Assembly: GCF_032884065.1 (NCBI RefSeq)
Contig: NW_027063627.1
Coordinates: forward strand, 544,001 to 608,000
DNA: 64,000 nucleotides
Direction: 5' to 3'
Source of the DNA: Artemia franciscana
Lineage: Eukaryota > Arthropoda > Branchiopoda > Anostraca > Artemiidae
Shown: piece after piece, positions 48,946 to 58,602 of the stretch
How positions within the stretch are numbered: the first letter of the stretch is position 1
Layout: the number at the start of each line of letters is the position of its first letter
Position numbers and translations under genes: made by a program
The notes under the pieces: generated by a model
Databases searched by the model: none
Told to the model about the DNA's origin: nothing
Seen by the model: only the letters and a program-made list of their open reading frames with translations

Positions 48946-49856
48946 CTATGGATTCCTAAAGATAAAACCGAACAGACTTGAAATGTTGATGAGGAGTGCC
49001 TTTTTCTTTACATGAGGAAGAAATTGGAATTCAAGCCAGTTTATAAAGAGATCAGATGTCATCCACCCTTTCTTGGTAGATGAGTAAGATGCACCAGGGT
49101 AAGCTCCATCTACAGGTATCCAGGAGGCCCAGGTATTCTTTGCAGAGAAAACTATTACAGGTGGCAGTTTTTCTCCGTCTGCACTGATACAAGCCACAAG
49201 ATAGTTGACTCTCACGTCTATTACCACGTGTTTTACGGGTGGCTGGTGAGCCTTTGGCTCCAGAAACTTTCATCTTGCCAGGATCTCTGCAGAAAAATAT
49301 CTCGTCCAAATTGAACCAGCACTGGGGCTTGTCAAGAATATCCATCGCCGTGTTAGTTTCATGCAACAGCTCATTTAAACTTTACATTATGACGGGGTCA
49401 GATTGCTGCAAAAGTCCTTTGTTTTCTAGTATTTCTTGTTTCTTTAGTGAAATTTTGTTTCGGCACTTGAACCCTACCCACCAATCATGACCAGGTCGGT
49501 TGTCCTTAAATCTTATTTGAACTTTGTTCTTGATGAGACAGTCTTGGACATGGCCAAGAAATTCCTGCTTGCCAAGACTCATGCCTTACTTTTCAAGCAT
49601 TCGGAGGCCCTGAGCAATATCCTTTTCTATTTCACCTGAAATTTCTTGGCTCCTCTCCACCACAAACTGGCTTTTTGACTTCTGTCTTCTTGATAAAATG
49701 GTCATGCAAGGTAGTGCGCAGTACCTGAAAAACTTTGGAAGCTTGTAGTGTAGACATTCTCTTTGAATATATCTCTGCTAGCGCGTTTTGTAGCTGAGTT
49801 GCATCACTTGTTCCTCCAACCCCGCGTTGCGTTTTCTGAACATAATTTCTAGGCAT
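48946..49856 (-). pseudogene. pogo/Tigger-like transposase, broken
   Basis: The - strand begins at 49856 with MPRNYVQKTQRG and an N-terminal helix-turn-helix (NALAEIYSKRMSTLQASKVF). A second, CENP-B/Tc5-type DNA-binding region follows (IEKDIAQGLRMLEK, FLGHVQDCLIKNKVQ, FKDNRPGHDWWVGFK; 49640-49430). Then the DDE_1 catalytic domain begins: WFNLDEIFFCRDPGKMKVSG (first Asp, about 49290-49330), ISADGEKLPPVIVF, WIPVDGAYPGASYSSTKKGW, LFINWLEFQFLPHV. It stops where the second Asp should appear (48960). Frameshifts at about 49640 and 49210, a stop near 49585 and loss of the C-terminal half make it inactive. Pogo-type enzymes cut and paste DNA at TA targets. Repeated motifs at 50152-50582 may be part of its terminal region. 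Confidence 0.85.
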
Positions 49857-50151
49857 CTAGAAAAGACAAAGGAATTATGAATGAATGGATGAATGTATTC
49901 GAAGGGGAATTATGAGTGAATGGATGAATTTACTCAAAAACGCGTCACAAGTAAAGGTTAAGACGCAAAAACAATGAAAAGGGAAAAAGATGGACGAGAG
50001 CAGGCACAGAAGTACAATACATGAATCTTCAACACAACACTACCTTCCACTGCATTAGTAGAGCCATTTAAGGATGGTCATTGGCTTCAACCCTTATTAT
50101 CTAAAGTTTAGAATCTGTTCTACCATTTAAAATATCGATCTTTGGTAACAT
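49857..50151. other. Spacer, probable 5' region of the pogo-like element
   Basis: No coding sequence. It holds a short duplication (GAATTATGAATGAATGGATGAAT at 49872 and GAATTATGAGTGAATGGATGAAT at 49906). Confidence 0.4.
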
Positions 50152-50582
50152 GAGGTAAGTCCAATACCCCTGACAAAATTCCCCCATAGGGGGTAAGTCC
50201 GACATGTCCTCAGATTTGCTTTTTCGGGGGTAAGACCGACACCCCTCTTATCTCTTAAACTAATAATATTAGTTTGTTTAAAAAATTCAGGAAGATGCCC
50301 CTGCTCATCTAGTTTCTAAGAAAGGAAAAAGACAATTCTCTATCTCTGTTTACTTTTTAATCTGCACAAGTTAAAGTAGTCAATTACCTGTGTTCCTAAA
50401 AAATCGCCGTCCAAAAAACTTCCAAAACCTTCCGACTGGAAGGCGTGCCAACTCTGCCGGAAGTTGATGGCACTTTTGCCTACTGCTACTAATGTGGAAG
50501 AAAATATGAAAGCCTCCCACAGATACAATGGACCATAGACGAATTAGAGGTCGATGTCGAACCTACCCCAGTGTCGGACTTT
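50152..50582. repeat. GGTAAGTCCGACA motif cluster, possible element terminus
   Basis: The motif GGGGTAAGTCCGACA occurs in variants at 50153-50170 (GAGGTAAGTCCAATACCCC), 50190-50206 and 50227-50244. It recurs in inverse orientation at 50555-50569 (TGTCGAACCTACCCC) and 50571-50582 (GTGTCGGACTTT). Clustered direct and inverted short repeats are what subterminal transposase-binding sites look like. The cluster lies on the 5' side of the pogo-like transposase and 280 bases before CDC26. Association with either is inference. Confidence 0.4.
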
Positions 50583-50858
50583 CCTTGATTCACTCTATGC
50601 CTATAATTTTCAAGATACTGCTTTTTTTAATACATTTTCTAAAAGTTTTGGAATAGTAGGAGGCCTAGTTCCCCTTCTCCTGGTCCCTTCCAAAGTAATT
50701 CTTCTTGTACTGAAACGCTGGCTATTTCTTGTGTCTTAATGAACTGTATTTACTGAACACGTATTTAGCCTAAAGTGTCTTCTTTTCGTATTAGTTAATA
50801 CCCTTGCTCGTCTTAATGGTGAATGATTACTTACAGTAAAGTTTTGTTGACAGGAAAA
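50583..50858 (+). promoter_or_regulatory. CDC26 upstream region with candidate 3' splice site
   Basis: Upstream sequence of the CDC26 coding region. It is not repeat-like. The pyrimidine-rich TTTTGTTGACAG ending at 50853, six bases before the start codon, looks like an intron acceptor, so a 5' UTR intron is likely. No TATA box can be singled out with confidence. Confidence 0.35.
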
Positions 50859-51053
50859 ATGATGAGAAGACCACCAACCAGAATTGAACTAAAATTGGAT
50901 GATTTGCAAGACCTTGAAGACATGAAAAGAGAACACGAAGCCTCCAAAGAAAGAAACGCAAGTCCCGCTCTTTGCGGGAATCATCCTAAACCAAGGAAAA
51001 TCGTTGTCCAAGAACGAATTGGATTCAATCCTCAAGCTAGAGCTCCTCTATAG
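50859..51053 (+). CDS. CDC26: CDC26, anaphase-promoting complex subunit 12
   Basis: A 64-codon open frame. CDC26 is a small subunit of the anaphase-promoting complex/cyclosome, the ubiquitin ligase that triggers mitotic exit; its N-terminal helix threads through the TPR superhelix of CDC16/APC6 and stabilises it. The product starts MMRRPPTRIELKLDDLQD, matching the family N-terminus M-[LM]-R-R-x-P-T-R-[IL]-E-L-K-L-D-D. It continues with a charged linker (LEDMKREHEASKER) and ends with QERIGFNPQ, the conserved R-I-G-[YF]-x-P-Q motif. Vertebrate CDC26 is about 85 residues; the shortening is in the linker and tail. I chose the ATG at 50859 because it puts Met-Met-Arg-Arg in register with the family. 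The next ATG (50862) and the upstream in-frame one (50823) are alternatives; 50823 lies before the splice-like AG. The frame is intact without a poly-A scar, so a live gene is more likely than a retrocopy. Confidence 0.88.
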   Translation: MMRRPPTRIELKLDDLQDLEDMKREHEASKERNASPALCGNHPKPRKIVVQERIGFNPQARAPL

Positions 51054-51659
51054 CTATGATTTTCTGGATTGCTTGGATTATTTTTAACTATCACAGAATT
51101 TACCTTTTTAATTATTGTTGTGTTCTTGATAAATGGTTCAATAGCCGGGCTCTAATTTAAAAGGTCTGTGTCTCTAGTTCGTAAAGTGATTATTGTGGTC
51201 AGAAGTTCTCATAGTTTTTTACTTCCGAATGCAAATTTTTTAAAGCAATTAAATGTGCTAAATTTAACCTTCGAGTGTCGTCTGTGCTATTAAAACAAGT
51301 TGTTTTTTTTATTCTCCTATTTTCTGAAATGAAAAAAACAGTTCTTTTGTTTGACTGTCAGGTTTGAGAAACGTCTCAGTTGCGGTTGAGGTCTACGTAG
51401 CCTAAATGTATTTTTGTTTCCTCCTTGGCCTAAATTTATTTACAGGCTATGAGCATTTACATGTACTGCTTACCATTGTTCGTTTATGATAATTTTTATA
51501 TAGCGAATTTTTTCTTTTTTTTAATTTAGAGAAATGAAACTTTCTCTTAGCTTTGAATATCCGTCAAGTACTTTGTTGCCTCTCCCTCCTTTTAATTTCC
51601 AGTTTGATCACTCTTTTGATTGGCCTTGAAACTTTTCAAAATGGTTTGCCGTTTTTCAA
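51054..51659 (+). other. CDC26 3' flank
   Basis: AT-rich and without repeat matches in the window. An ATTAAA at 51289-51294 could serve as a poly(A) signal. No other gene is seen. Confidence 0.4.
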
Positions 51660-51999
51660 GCAAGGCTATTATTATTTTATTGTTATTGTTATGAGCGGAA
51701 GCACTCTAGGCTCTGGCCATTAAGACCCATCGCCTCCAATTCCAAAAAGGAAATAAAAGCTAAAGCCGCTGGGCTCTTGGTACCCCCTTGGGCTGGTATT
51801 TTTTGCCTACGACTACCCATGAACGTGCATAGGGGGCCGTGCACCCCTTTGAAACCGTAAATATTCCCGAATTGGGGGACATTTCTTAATAAAATGATTC
51901 AATAAAATTTGTTTTGTTATTGTTTTTGTTCTGAAAAAATCCCTGTCCGTGTCTTCCGTATCTCTTTTCCCTCATATCTTGATAGTGTCAAGATGTCTG
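51660..51999. other. Unclassified repeat-like block with AATAAA signals
   Basis: Starts with a tail-like ATTATTATTTTATTGTTATTG, then a higher-GC body (CTCTGGCCATTAAGACCC, GGGGGCCGTGCACCCC). It could be the reversed 3' end of a retroelement. AATAAA occurs at 51888-51893 and 51901-51906 on the + strand and could alternatively end the CDC26 transcript. No B box is seen, so I do not call a SINE. Confidence 0.35.
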
Positions 52000-52455
52000 C
52001 AGTTGTTTTCCACCATGCCAAAAACCCCACATGCTAGTTTCAGACGGGCTTGGGCAGGAAATACTCGTTCCTCAAAATACAGGGAGAGTCACCCAGCTCT
52101 CGCCAACCGTTAGCGGTAAGCTGCACGTGATTCTCAGAACCGGTAGTAGTAAGGTAATAGATTTCTCATACATTGGATTGCTTCTTAAGGTATTTTTTCT
52201 TGTGCCATGGTCAGTGGTTGATATGTTCAGGTGGATGGAGAATCCAGGCATGATTATGCCAGCCGTTCCTGGCATAAATTTATCTAATCGGGGCAGTTAA
52301 TTCCAAAAAAATCCCCCTTCGTGGTAAGATACTGGTCAGGAAGGCAAGTGACTGGACGGCGAGAGAAATCCTGATTAGTCGGCTGTTATTTGTGCCTATG
52401 ACTCTCGGGGGCACCACGAGGAGGCTTTCATCACTACCACCGTGCAGCACGGCTG
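52000..52455. other. Gene-free stretch
   Basis: No recognised coding sequence. The composition is more balanced than in the surroundings and a short inverted pair TGCCAGCCGTTCCTGGCA is at 52258-52275. An open frame at 52031-52300 has no recognisable domain. Confidence 0.35.
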
Positions 52456-53395
52456 ATGAACTCGAGTTTTCAATCTGTATAATTTGATGAGGGGGCCCAT
52501 GCTCACTCTTATCCCCCCCCCCGTCACATTGCCAACTTTGTAATAGCAAGTCAGGCATATTGTGCCTTGTTTAAACTGGTATCAAGTAGGATTTTTAATC
52601 TGCATGATTGGTCAACCATAGTAGCCCATGCCCCTCTAGAGACCAACTTTGTTGCAGAAAGGTACTTCTGCAATTTTTGGGCGACCATAGTGGGTGAATG
52701 TTTACGCCACTACCACCATTACCACCCCTCTGTACTTACAACTGTTTAGCAGAAAGGTAGGCATGTTGCATCATGTTTAAATAGAAAACGCTCCATGGTT
52801 TTCAACCCTCAAAATTTGAGACACAAAGTGGGTCCTTAGCCCCTCCAACAAACCGAGCCATCTTCCCCATTTGACTTTTTTTTGCCAAAAAGTAGGCATA
52901 TTTTTGCTTGTTGAATTGGAATTATGATAGGATTTTCACGGTGTATAAATGGAGGAAAATCCCCCTCCCCTTTGTATCGTCTAATAGCAAGTTTTTAGCA
53001 GAGCCATCCTTATGTTGCACCTTTATTTGAACCAAAATCTTATAAGGATTTTCAATTTGTAAGATTGCAGAACCAAAGTGAGCCAGTTTCTCATTCAACA
53101 CAGCCCGACCCTCCCAGCTTCAACTTTCTTGTAAGAATGTAGGCATGCAGCGTCTTGTTTAAATCGAAATGGGCAATATTTTTCATATATGTGTGACTTG
53201 ATGCACATTGAGGACCCCTGACCTCTTCAACATCCCCTCCTCTTCCCGTCCAGTTTTTAGAAGAAAAAGAGTATGTTGCACCTTGTTTGAAGGGGAATCA
53301 CGCAATAGTTTCAATCTTTATGACTGGAGGCAGGAAGTTGGACCATGGCCCCTCCAGTTATACCCCTCACCACCAAATTTTCAGTAAAAAGATTA
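52456..53395. repeat. Degenerate tandem repeat, about 130-bp period
   Basis: Six or seven units are marked by 'GTAGGCATGTTGCACCTTGTTTAAA' near 52551, 52758, 52897, 53010, 53145 and 53271. Each is followed by 'GGATTTTCAATCTGTATGATTGG', then a C-rich phrase (GCCCCTCCAACA), then 'TTTTTAGCAGAAA'. Spacing is 113-207 bases and identity is low, so it is old. Non-coding. Confidence 0.75.
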
Positions 53396-53853
53396 AATAA
53401 TTAATTTGTTTTTCATTAATCAGATTTAAATCCATGGGACCAATAACATGATCTAATGAGATATGAGATTGGTGATGTATAGATGCGCAGTCTCATTCTC
53501 CAACCTTTCCACAAATGTAATTGAAATCACTTAGCACGTACCTTCATCTAAAGAGATATTTAAGCAAACAACACAAAATCCTAGATGATAATCATTCCTT
53601 CAAAAACGTGTTTGAATGCGAATTAAGGTAATTTATCTTCCCTATGTCACTGAGGAACCTTACCGATATGTATATGCGATATGATCTATACTAATTCAGC
53701 GTTTAAACCTAAAGGATTATGTGTAATAGTCCTCTTAGGTTTAAAATTTTTTTTTTTAAGTTTTAAAAACTTTTTTGAAAGAAAAAAATATCTGCCTCTA
53801 AAGCTTTTGAGAATGGGATAGTTTAGAATAACGTTTTCCAGATATTTTTCTTC
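53396..53853. other. Gene-free stretch
   Basis: Nothing recognised. Confidence 0.4.
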
Positions 53854-54156
53854 TTCTACTACTACTACTACTACTAACGGCTGACTACAGCACTAAGTCG
53901 CGTGAGGCCAACACGGCTGCGCAAGCTCTTCCTCCATCCCAATATATTTAAAGCCCCTCCCACACCCTCCTTTTTAAACCCCCAAGAAGTTCCTATTTTT
54001 CTTAAATCTTTCGTTACGACATTTCCCCCCCCCCCCCTATTCGGGGAGGATCTGCTTTTTGTTTGGCTCTAGATGGTTGGATGACAAGGACTTTGGCAAT
54101 CTGTCATCCTTCATCTGCACAACATGTACTAGCTATCTCAATATTTCTTTTATTGT
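53854..54156 (-). pseudogene. RTE-LINE 3' end, left part of a split fragment
   Basis: Starts with the LINE tail (CTACTACTACTACTACTAACG, AGT repeat on the - strand). It continues colinear with 39328-39597: CAGCACTAAGTCGCGTGAGG, then AAGCCCC, then CATCCTTCATCTGC, then CTATCTCAA. It stops at TTTATTGT (54149-54156), where the hAT-ended element is inserted, and resumes at 58214. Many frameshifts. Confidence 0.85.
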
Positions 54157-54479
54157 TAGTGTTGGGTGATATTTCGATTAAACGACATATAAATGTTTTT
54201 ACTTTCGATAATTGATATATCGATTTCGATATTTCTGATAAGTCTTTTGGTCCGATTTACTTAGGGTTTGTCAAAATTTAATAACGAAATTTGCAATTAA
54301 AGAGTATTTTGCACCTTATTCCAAATTTTGAATACAATCCGTTACATGAATGAACATTACAAAAACCCTGATTTGAAATATCTCGGGCTCAGGAAAAAGA
54401 AAAATAAGCTACTGGTTATGTTTGGCTATTCAAATCAGGAACATGTCGATATTTTCCCCTGAGGATTGGGTCCGCCTTT

Positions 54480-56050
54480 CAGTGATTAAATAAAAAAAAA
54501 ATCATTTTTTCTCAGCTGAAAACATGGAGCAACATTAAAACTTAAAAGAGCATAGATTTTCCTGTATATAAGGGGGAAAAACCCTCTTCAATACCTCGGT
54601 CTTCATGCAAGTTTCTTTTTGTATTTCCAAAACCTCCTGACTCTAATTAAACGGCTCCTATGTTTCACGAGTTGTTTTTAAATAATGGGACAAAAGTTAA
54701 AATTAGTTAAAAAAAAAGTTAAAAAAAACCTTCATATACGGGATGATTTCTGTTTGGTTTATTGTTCCTCATTACTTTTAGTTGAAAAAATCGTTTTTTG
54801 TTTGATTTCTGAACGTTTTTTAAATAACGCAAGAAAATAAACCTTTTCTTTCTATGAACAATCTCCCCCCCAAGAAAATTCCTCCTTGGAAATTTTCTGC
54901 TGCGTAAGATCCTCCTTCCCCTAAACAATTCTATCCCTGCTAAAAAGTCCCCATAAAAAACTTACTGCGGACAATTCCCCCAGGAAAATTATTTTTAGCC
55001 TATTTTCGTTTGGAATAAAAGACTTGTTGTCCTTTTAATTTCTAATCGTTTTTCAAATCATGCCGGAATCCTCCCTCCGCGGAAATTGTTTTCCTGGAAA
55101 TTCTACCCTCCCAATGTCTCAACGGAAGATTTTTCCCGCGTGAAGTTCCATCATGGAGAATACCTCCTGTGGAAAATCCCACCCACCACGGCAATATCTA
55201 CCTGGCAACTTCAACTCCTTTCAAAATTTTACCTGGGCTATTTCCAAGGAACATCTTCAAATATTGAACTGGCTAAAGAAAGTAGGTAAAATAAAAGAAT
55301 TTCGTATAAGAATTCCGGTAAATTCCCCCGAGTAACGTTCCCCTTCGAAAGTTCATCCCTGGATACTTCCCTCCCCATGGTAAATTATCCCGCCGGAAAA
55401 AAACCCCTACCCCGTGGAAAATTCTCCCCACAGAAAAATCACCCTCCACAAAAAATATCTTTTTACATCCCAATAATTAGTACTATATGTAAACACAGGA
55501 CAAATTTCAAACTTACAGCCCTTTCTCCAGGGATTTGCAGGGTCTTGTCAACCCCAGAGGCATGATTACTTGACCTTTCAACTATGCTGATCAAAATGGT
55601 TATCTCAAATTTTTGACCAGATGGCTTTGGGGAAAAGGAGCGTGGGAGCCTTGCAAAAAAAGAAAGAAACGAAAAAAAAACAGAACTATTGAACACGCAT
55701 CCGTGATCGATCTTCTGACAAAAATTTCACATTTTTGCAGACAAAAAATAGAAACCCTTACAGTATGATTTTTTTTTCTATGCCGAATCTGATGGTGCGG
55801 TTTTTATTAAGATGCTTTGGCTTTTTAGTGGTAGTCTCACCCTGTCTAAAATAGTTATATGCAAATTTTCTCAGGCTCACAGCTTTTGATGGGTACATGA
55901 AACTTGATGAATTTTATATGTCTGCTGTCGGCATAAAAAAAAACAATTCATTCGATATATCTATTTATATCAAAATTCCGAGTTTTAAAGCTTCGGTTGT
56001 TACTGGGCTGAGTTACTCCTTACTTACAATTTGTTACCACGAACTATTTG
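54480..56050 (-). repeat. Family A copy 12, reversed, nested in the hAT-ended element
   Basis: The hairpin end reads CAAATAGTTCGTGGTAAC from 56050 on the - strand. Conserved blocks follow in reverse: CTTTTGATGGGTA, CGAATCTGATGGTG and ATCCGTGATCG. The foldback region (54480-54800) is strongly diverged. The part 54830-55460 is a G/C-run filler (GGAAATTCTCC types) similar to that in CD at 11.2-11.5 kb. This is one of the older copies. Confidence 0.7.
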
Positions 56051-56589
56051 GTTAACTGATCAGGTTTGAATCCACTTTCAGACAGGACATTGGTGGCGAG
56101 AATACATTAATTTTATGGCAAGTCCGTAAAGGTACTTCTAAGACCCGTATCACAAGACCTTTACGACTTGAACTGAATGTAAAGCGCATAGTTGAAACTA
56201 AAAACGAACAAAAATTATTTATCTTCAGCCGGTTCAGTATTCATATCTGCAATTTTTGATTGCTGCAAAGATTTCTACGAACATGGAACTTTCCCCTATT
56301 TCACGAAAATGGAAACACCTGTTGAAGGTAAAGGGGTATCTTCAACACATTTCACAAATGTGGTAACACAGTTATAGTTATTTGCCTATTCACAATGGCA
56401 TGTTGAAAAGTAGCCTTGTAGCTAAAAGTTCAAAATGAATAAAAGTTAAAAATCTGGACACGAGCATAGAATGGATAAGAGACGAAGACTCATGGCTGAA
56501 TGTGCAAGGGATCGAAGGATATTTCCAGATATTTTGGTAAAATATGCGAATATACCTGGAAATCGAAAGGTAAGGTTTGATTTATAATA
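56051..56589. other. Unassigned interior of the hAT-ended element
   Basis: About 540 bases with no repeat match and no recognisable coding region. It may be original sequence of the hAT-ended element. Confidence 0.35.
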
Positions 56590-57600
56590 AACCCCTTCCA
56601 CCCTTAAAAAATCCTTAATTTTAGTTTTGTGACTAATTAAATAGCGAATGGCCCAATAGGGCTTTCGTGTGAATAAATCTATCTATTTATTTTAACTAAA
56701 TAGCTAATTTGGTTGAAATTAGATGAATGAAATAATTAAAAGCAATTTAGGCCAGGAACAGACACATGAGGTCGGATGGAGCGACCCTCCACCTAATACA
56801 CTTTTGGCGCACTTATTTCGTACTATATTCTTTTTTAATCTTTTTTAAAATAAACTTTTTAATTTGGTGCCCACCTCGAGTCACATTGCCGCCTTTGGTC
56901 CAGTGGCCCCCTTACCCAAGATTCTGCCCTTGATCTGCCAGAGATTCAGACATGAAACTGCTCGCACGATCAGTTTACAGAATCATTTTGTCATAAAATT
57001 ACAAGGTAAACCTCGTTTTCATGAAAAAATAATCATATAATTAAACTTGCTTGCTAGATCTTCATCTTCAGAATGTGTTTTCTTCTTTTCTTTTTTTGGC
57101 AGATTTGTTTGAAATCACAGAAATCACAAGATTTCTTGTGAGCCCGTCAATTTAGGATATGGTGTCTGTGTTTCAATGATGGGGATATGACAAGGCAACT
57201 TACAACATTAATTTATGTTAAGAAGTAATTTTTTTGAACTGACCCTGTCCACTCCCCACTCAAAAAAATATTAATTTTAGTTTTGTGACTAATTAAATAG
57301 CGAATGGCCCAATAGGGCTTTCGTGTGATAAATCTATCTATATATTTATTTTAACTATGTCGCTAATTTGGTTGAAATTAGATGAATGAAAGAGTTAAAA
57401 GCAATTTAGGCCAGGAATAGATCCATGGGGCCGAGGAGGTGACCCTTCCCCCAAGATGTTTCTGGCGCCCTTATTCTGTTCTTTTTTCTTTTTTTAATCT
57501 TTTTTAAAATAAACTTTTTAATTTGGTGCCCACCTCGAGTCACATTACCGCCCTTGGACCAGTGGCCCCCCCCCAAGGTTTTTCTCTAGATCCGCCCCTG
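56590..57600 (+). repeat. Family F copy 2 (about 655-bp tandem unit)
   Basis: TTGTGACTAATTAAATAGCG starts near 56628 and again near 57284, 656 bases apart, with CTTGCTTGCTAGATCTTCAT (57047-57066) between. The right end, TAGATCCGCCCCTG at 57587-57600, is the inverted form of CAGGGGCGGATCTA, the hAT-type terminus also seen in family C. The same unit is at 29.1-30.0 kb. Confidence 0.75.
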
Positions 57601-58213
57601 CTTAAGACTCCCTACTGAAAATCTGGAAAGCCGTGGTAAATGCAGCTTCTGACGAAGCTTGCATTGACTGCTGAAACTCCGTCATGTCATCCCCCCAAAA
57701 TGGTTTGATTCATAATGGCTGAATCACAGGGACTTGATTTAGCACATGCATCTGTTGACACAGATTTCAGTAAGGCCCAATCCAAGTCCCCTGCTATTTT
57801 ATTCTCAACTTAGAGATGATCGTGTGGGATAATATGCAATTTCTAGAAAGCAGATTGAGGTATTTGGCAACAGTGACAGATGTGAACTGAGCAGGGTCTC
57901 TAAGCTTAGACGATATTTTATTTTCCCAAGCCTTTCGGAGGTTCTCAGCGACAATTGAGAGTCCACCCTCACTAAAAATAGTTAGAGATCAGGCTATACC
58001 AACTTATGGATACAAGTGTACATGCTGTGTATCAGCATATATGAGTTAGTGGATTGAATGTTGTTTTTCCTGTTGGCCATCTGCGAAACAGTTTTCCCTG
58101 TTGATCTTTTCTGCTGGACTTTCACCGGTTGATACCAGAAAAAGCCGTAATAATATCGTTTTCAAAATCGATATTTGGTCCGATATATCGATATCTAATA
58201 TCGCCCATCACTA

Positions 58214-58313
58214 CTAATTATAGCCCTAAAAAATGGGATTGAACCAAATTTTTAGTATAGCTTAGTGTTCGAGATACGGTCAGTTAGTCGGGTGCCCAAA
58301 ACAGTCCCTAGGC
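58214..58313 (-). pseudogene. RTE-LINE fragment, right part after the hAT-ended element
   Basis: Continues colinear with 39598-39690: GGGATTGAACCA, then 'GAGATACGGTCAGTTAGTCGGG', then 'CCCTAGGC'. It is cut at 58313 by another hAT-type terminus. Confidence 0.85.
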
Positions 58314-58602
58314 CAGTGGTTCCCAAATTATGGGTTGTGACCCAACAGCGGGTCGTGGTCACGAGAATTAATATTGGTAATGCTCAAATTGGGTAGTCGT
58401 GAGTTGTGAAATTTATTTGTTCTAATTGAAAAAAAAAAAAAATTACAAGTGTTTTTTACAAGTAGCTATATGGGTGAAAGACTATTAAATTAAGAAACAT
58501 GACTTCAACAGTTTCTCCTATCGCTTACATAACTACGCCTGCAATATTTTTTACAAAGTTATTTCAGTGGGAAGAATGTACTTGTTTCCGATTTTTTTTT
58601 TT
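58314..58602 (+). mobile_element. hAT-type terminus with CAGTGGTTCCCAA end
   Basis: Begins exactly at the break in the RTE fragment with CAGTGGTTCCCAAATTATGG, followed by GTTGTGACCC and GCGGGTCGTGG. This CAGTGGTTC-CAA-GGGTCGTGACCC start is well known from hAT (Tip100/Charlie-like) elements of animals. The matching inverted end was not found to the right, so the extent is unknown. No transposase is seen. Confidence 0.6.

Larger units (their letters stand above)
54157..58213. mobile_element. 4.06-kb hAT-ended element carrying other repeats
   Basis: The left end is TAGTGTTGGGTGATATTTCG; the right end, in reverse complement, is TAGTGATGGGCGATATTAG. These are imperfect terminal inverted repeats of hAT type. 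It splits an RTE fragment. The flanking 8-mers TTTATTGT (54149-54156) and CTAATTAT (58214-58221) each differ at two positions from TTCATTAT, the undisturbed site in the intact RTE at 39590-39597, as expected of an 8-bp target duplication that has since mutated. No hAT transposase was recognised inside. It holds a reversed family-A copy, a family-F array and about 600 bases of unassigned sequence. An open frame of about 60 codons on the - strand near 57990-57800 is unidentified. Confidence 0.8.

Noticed and set aside
51660-51999. Second SINE next to CDC26
   Set aside because: There is a tail-like ATT run and a higher-GC body, but no B box or target duplication was found.
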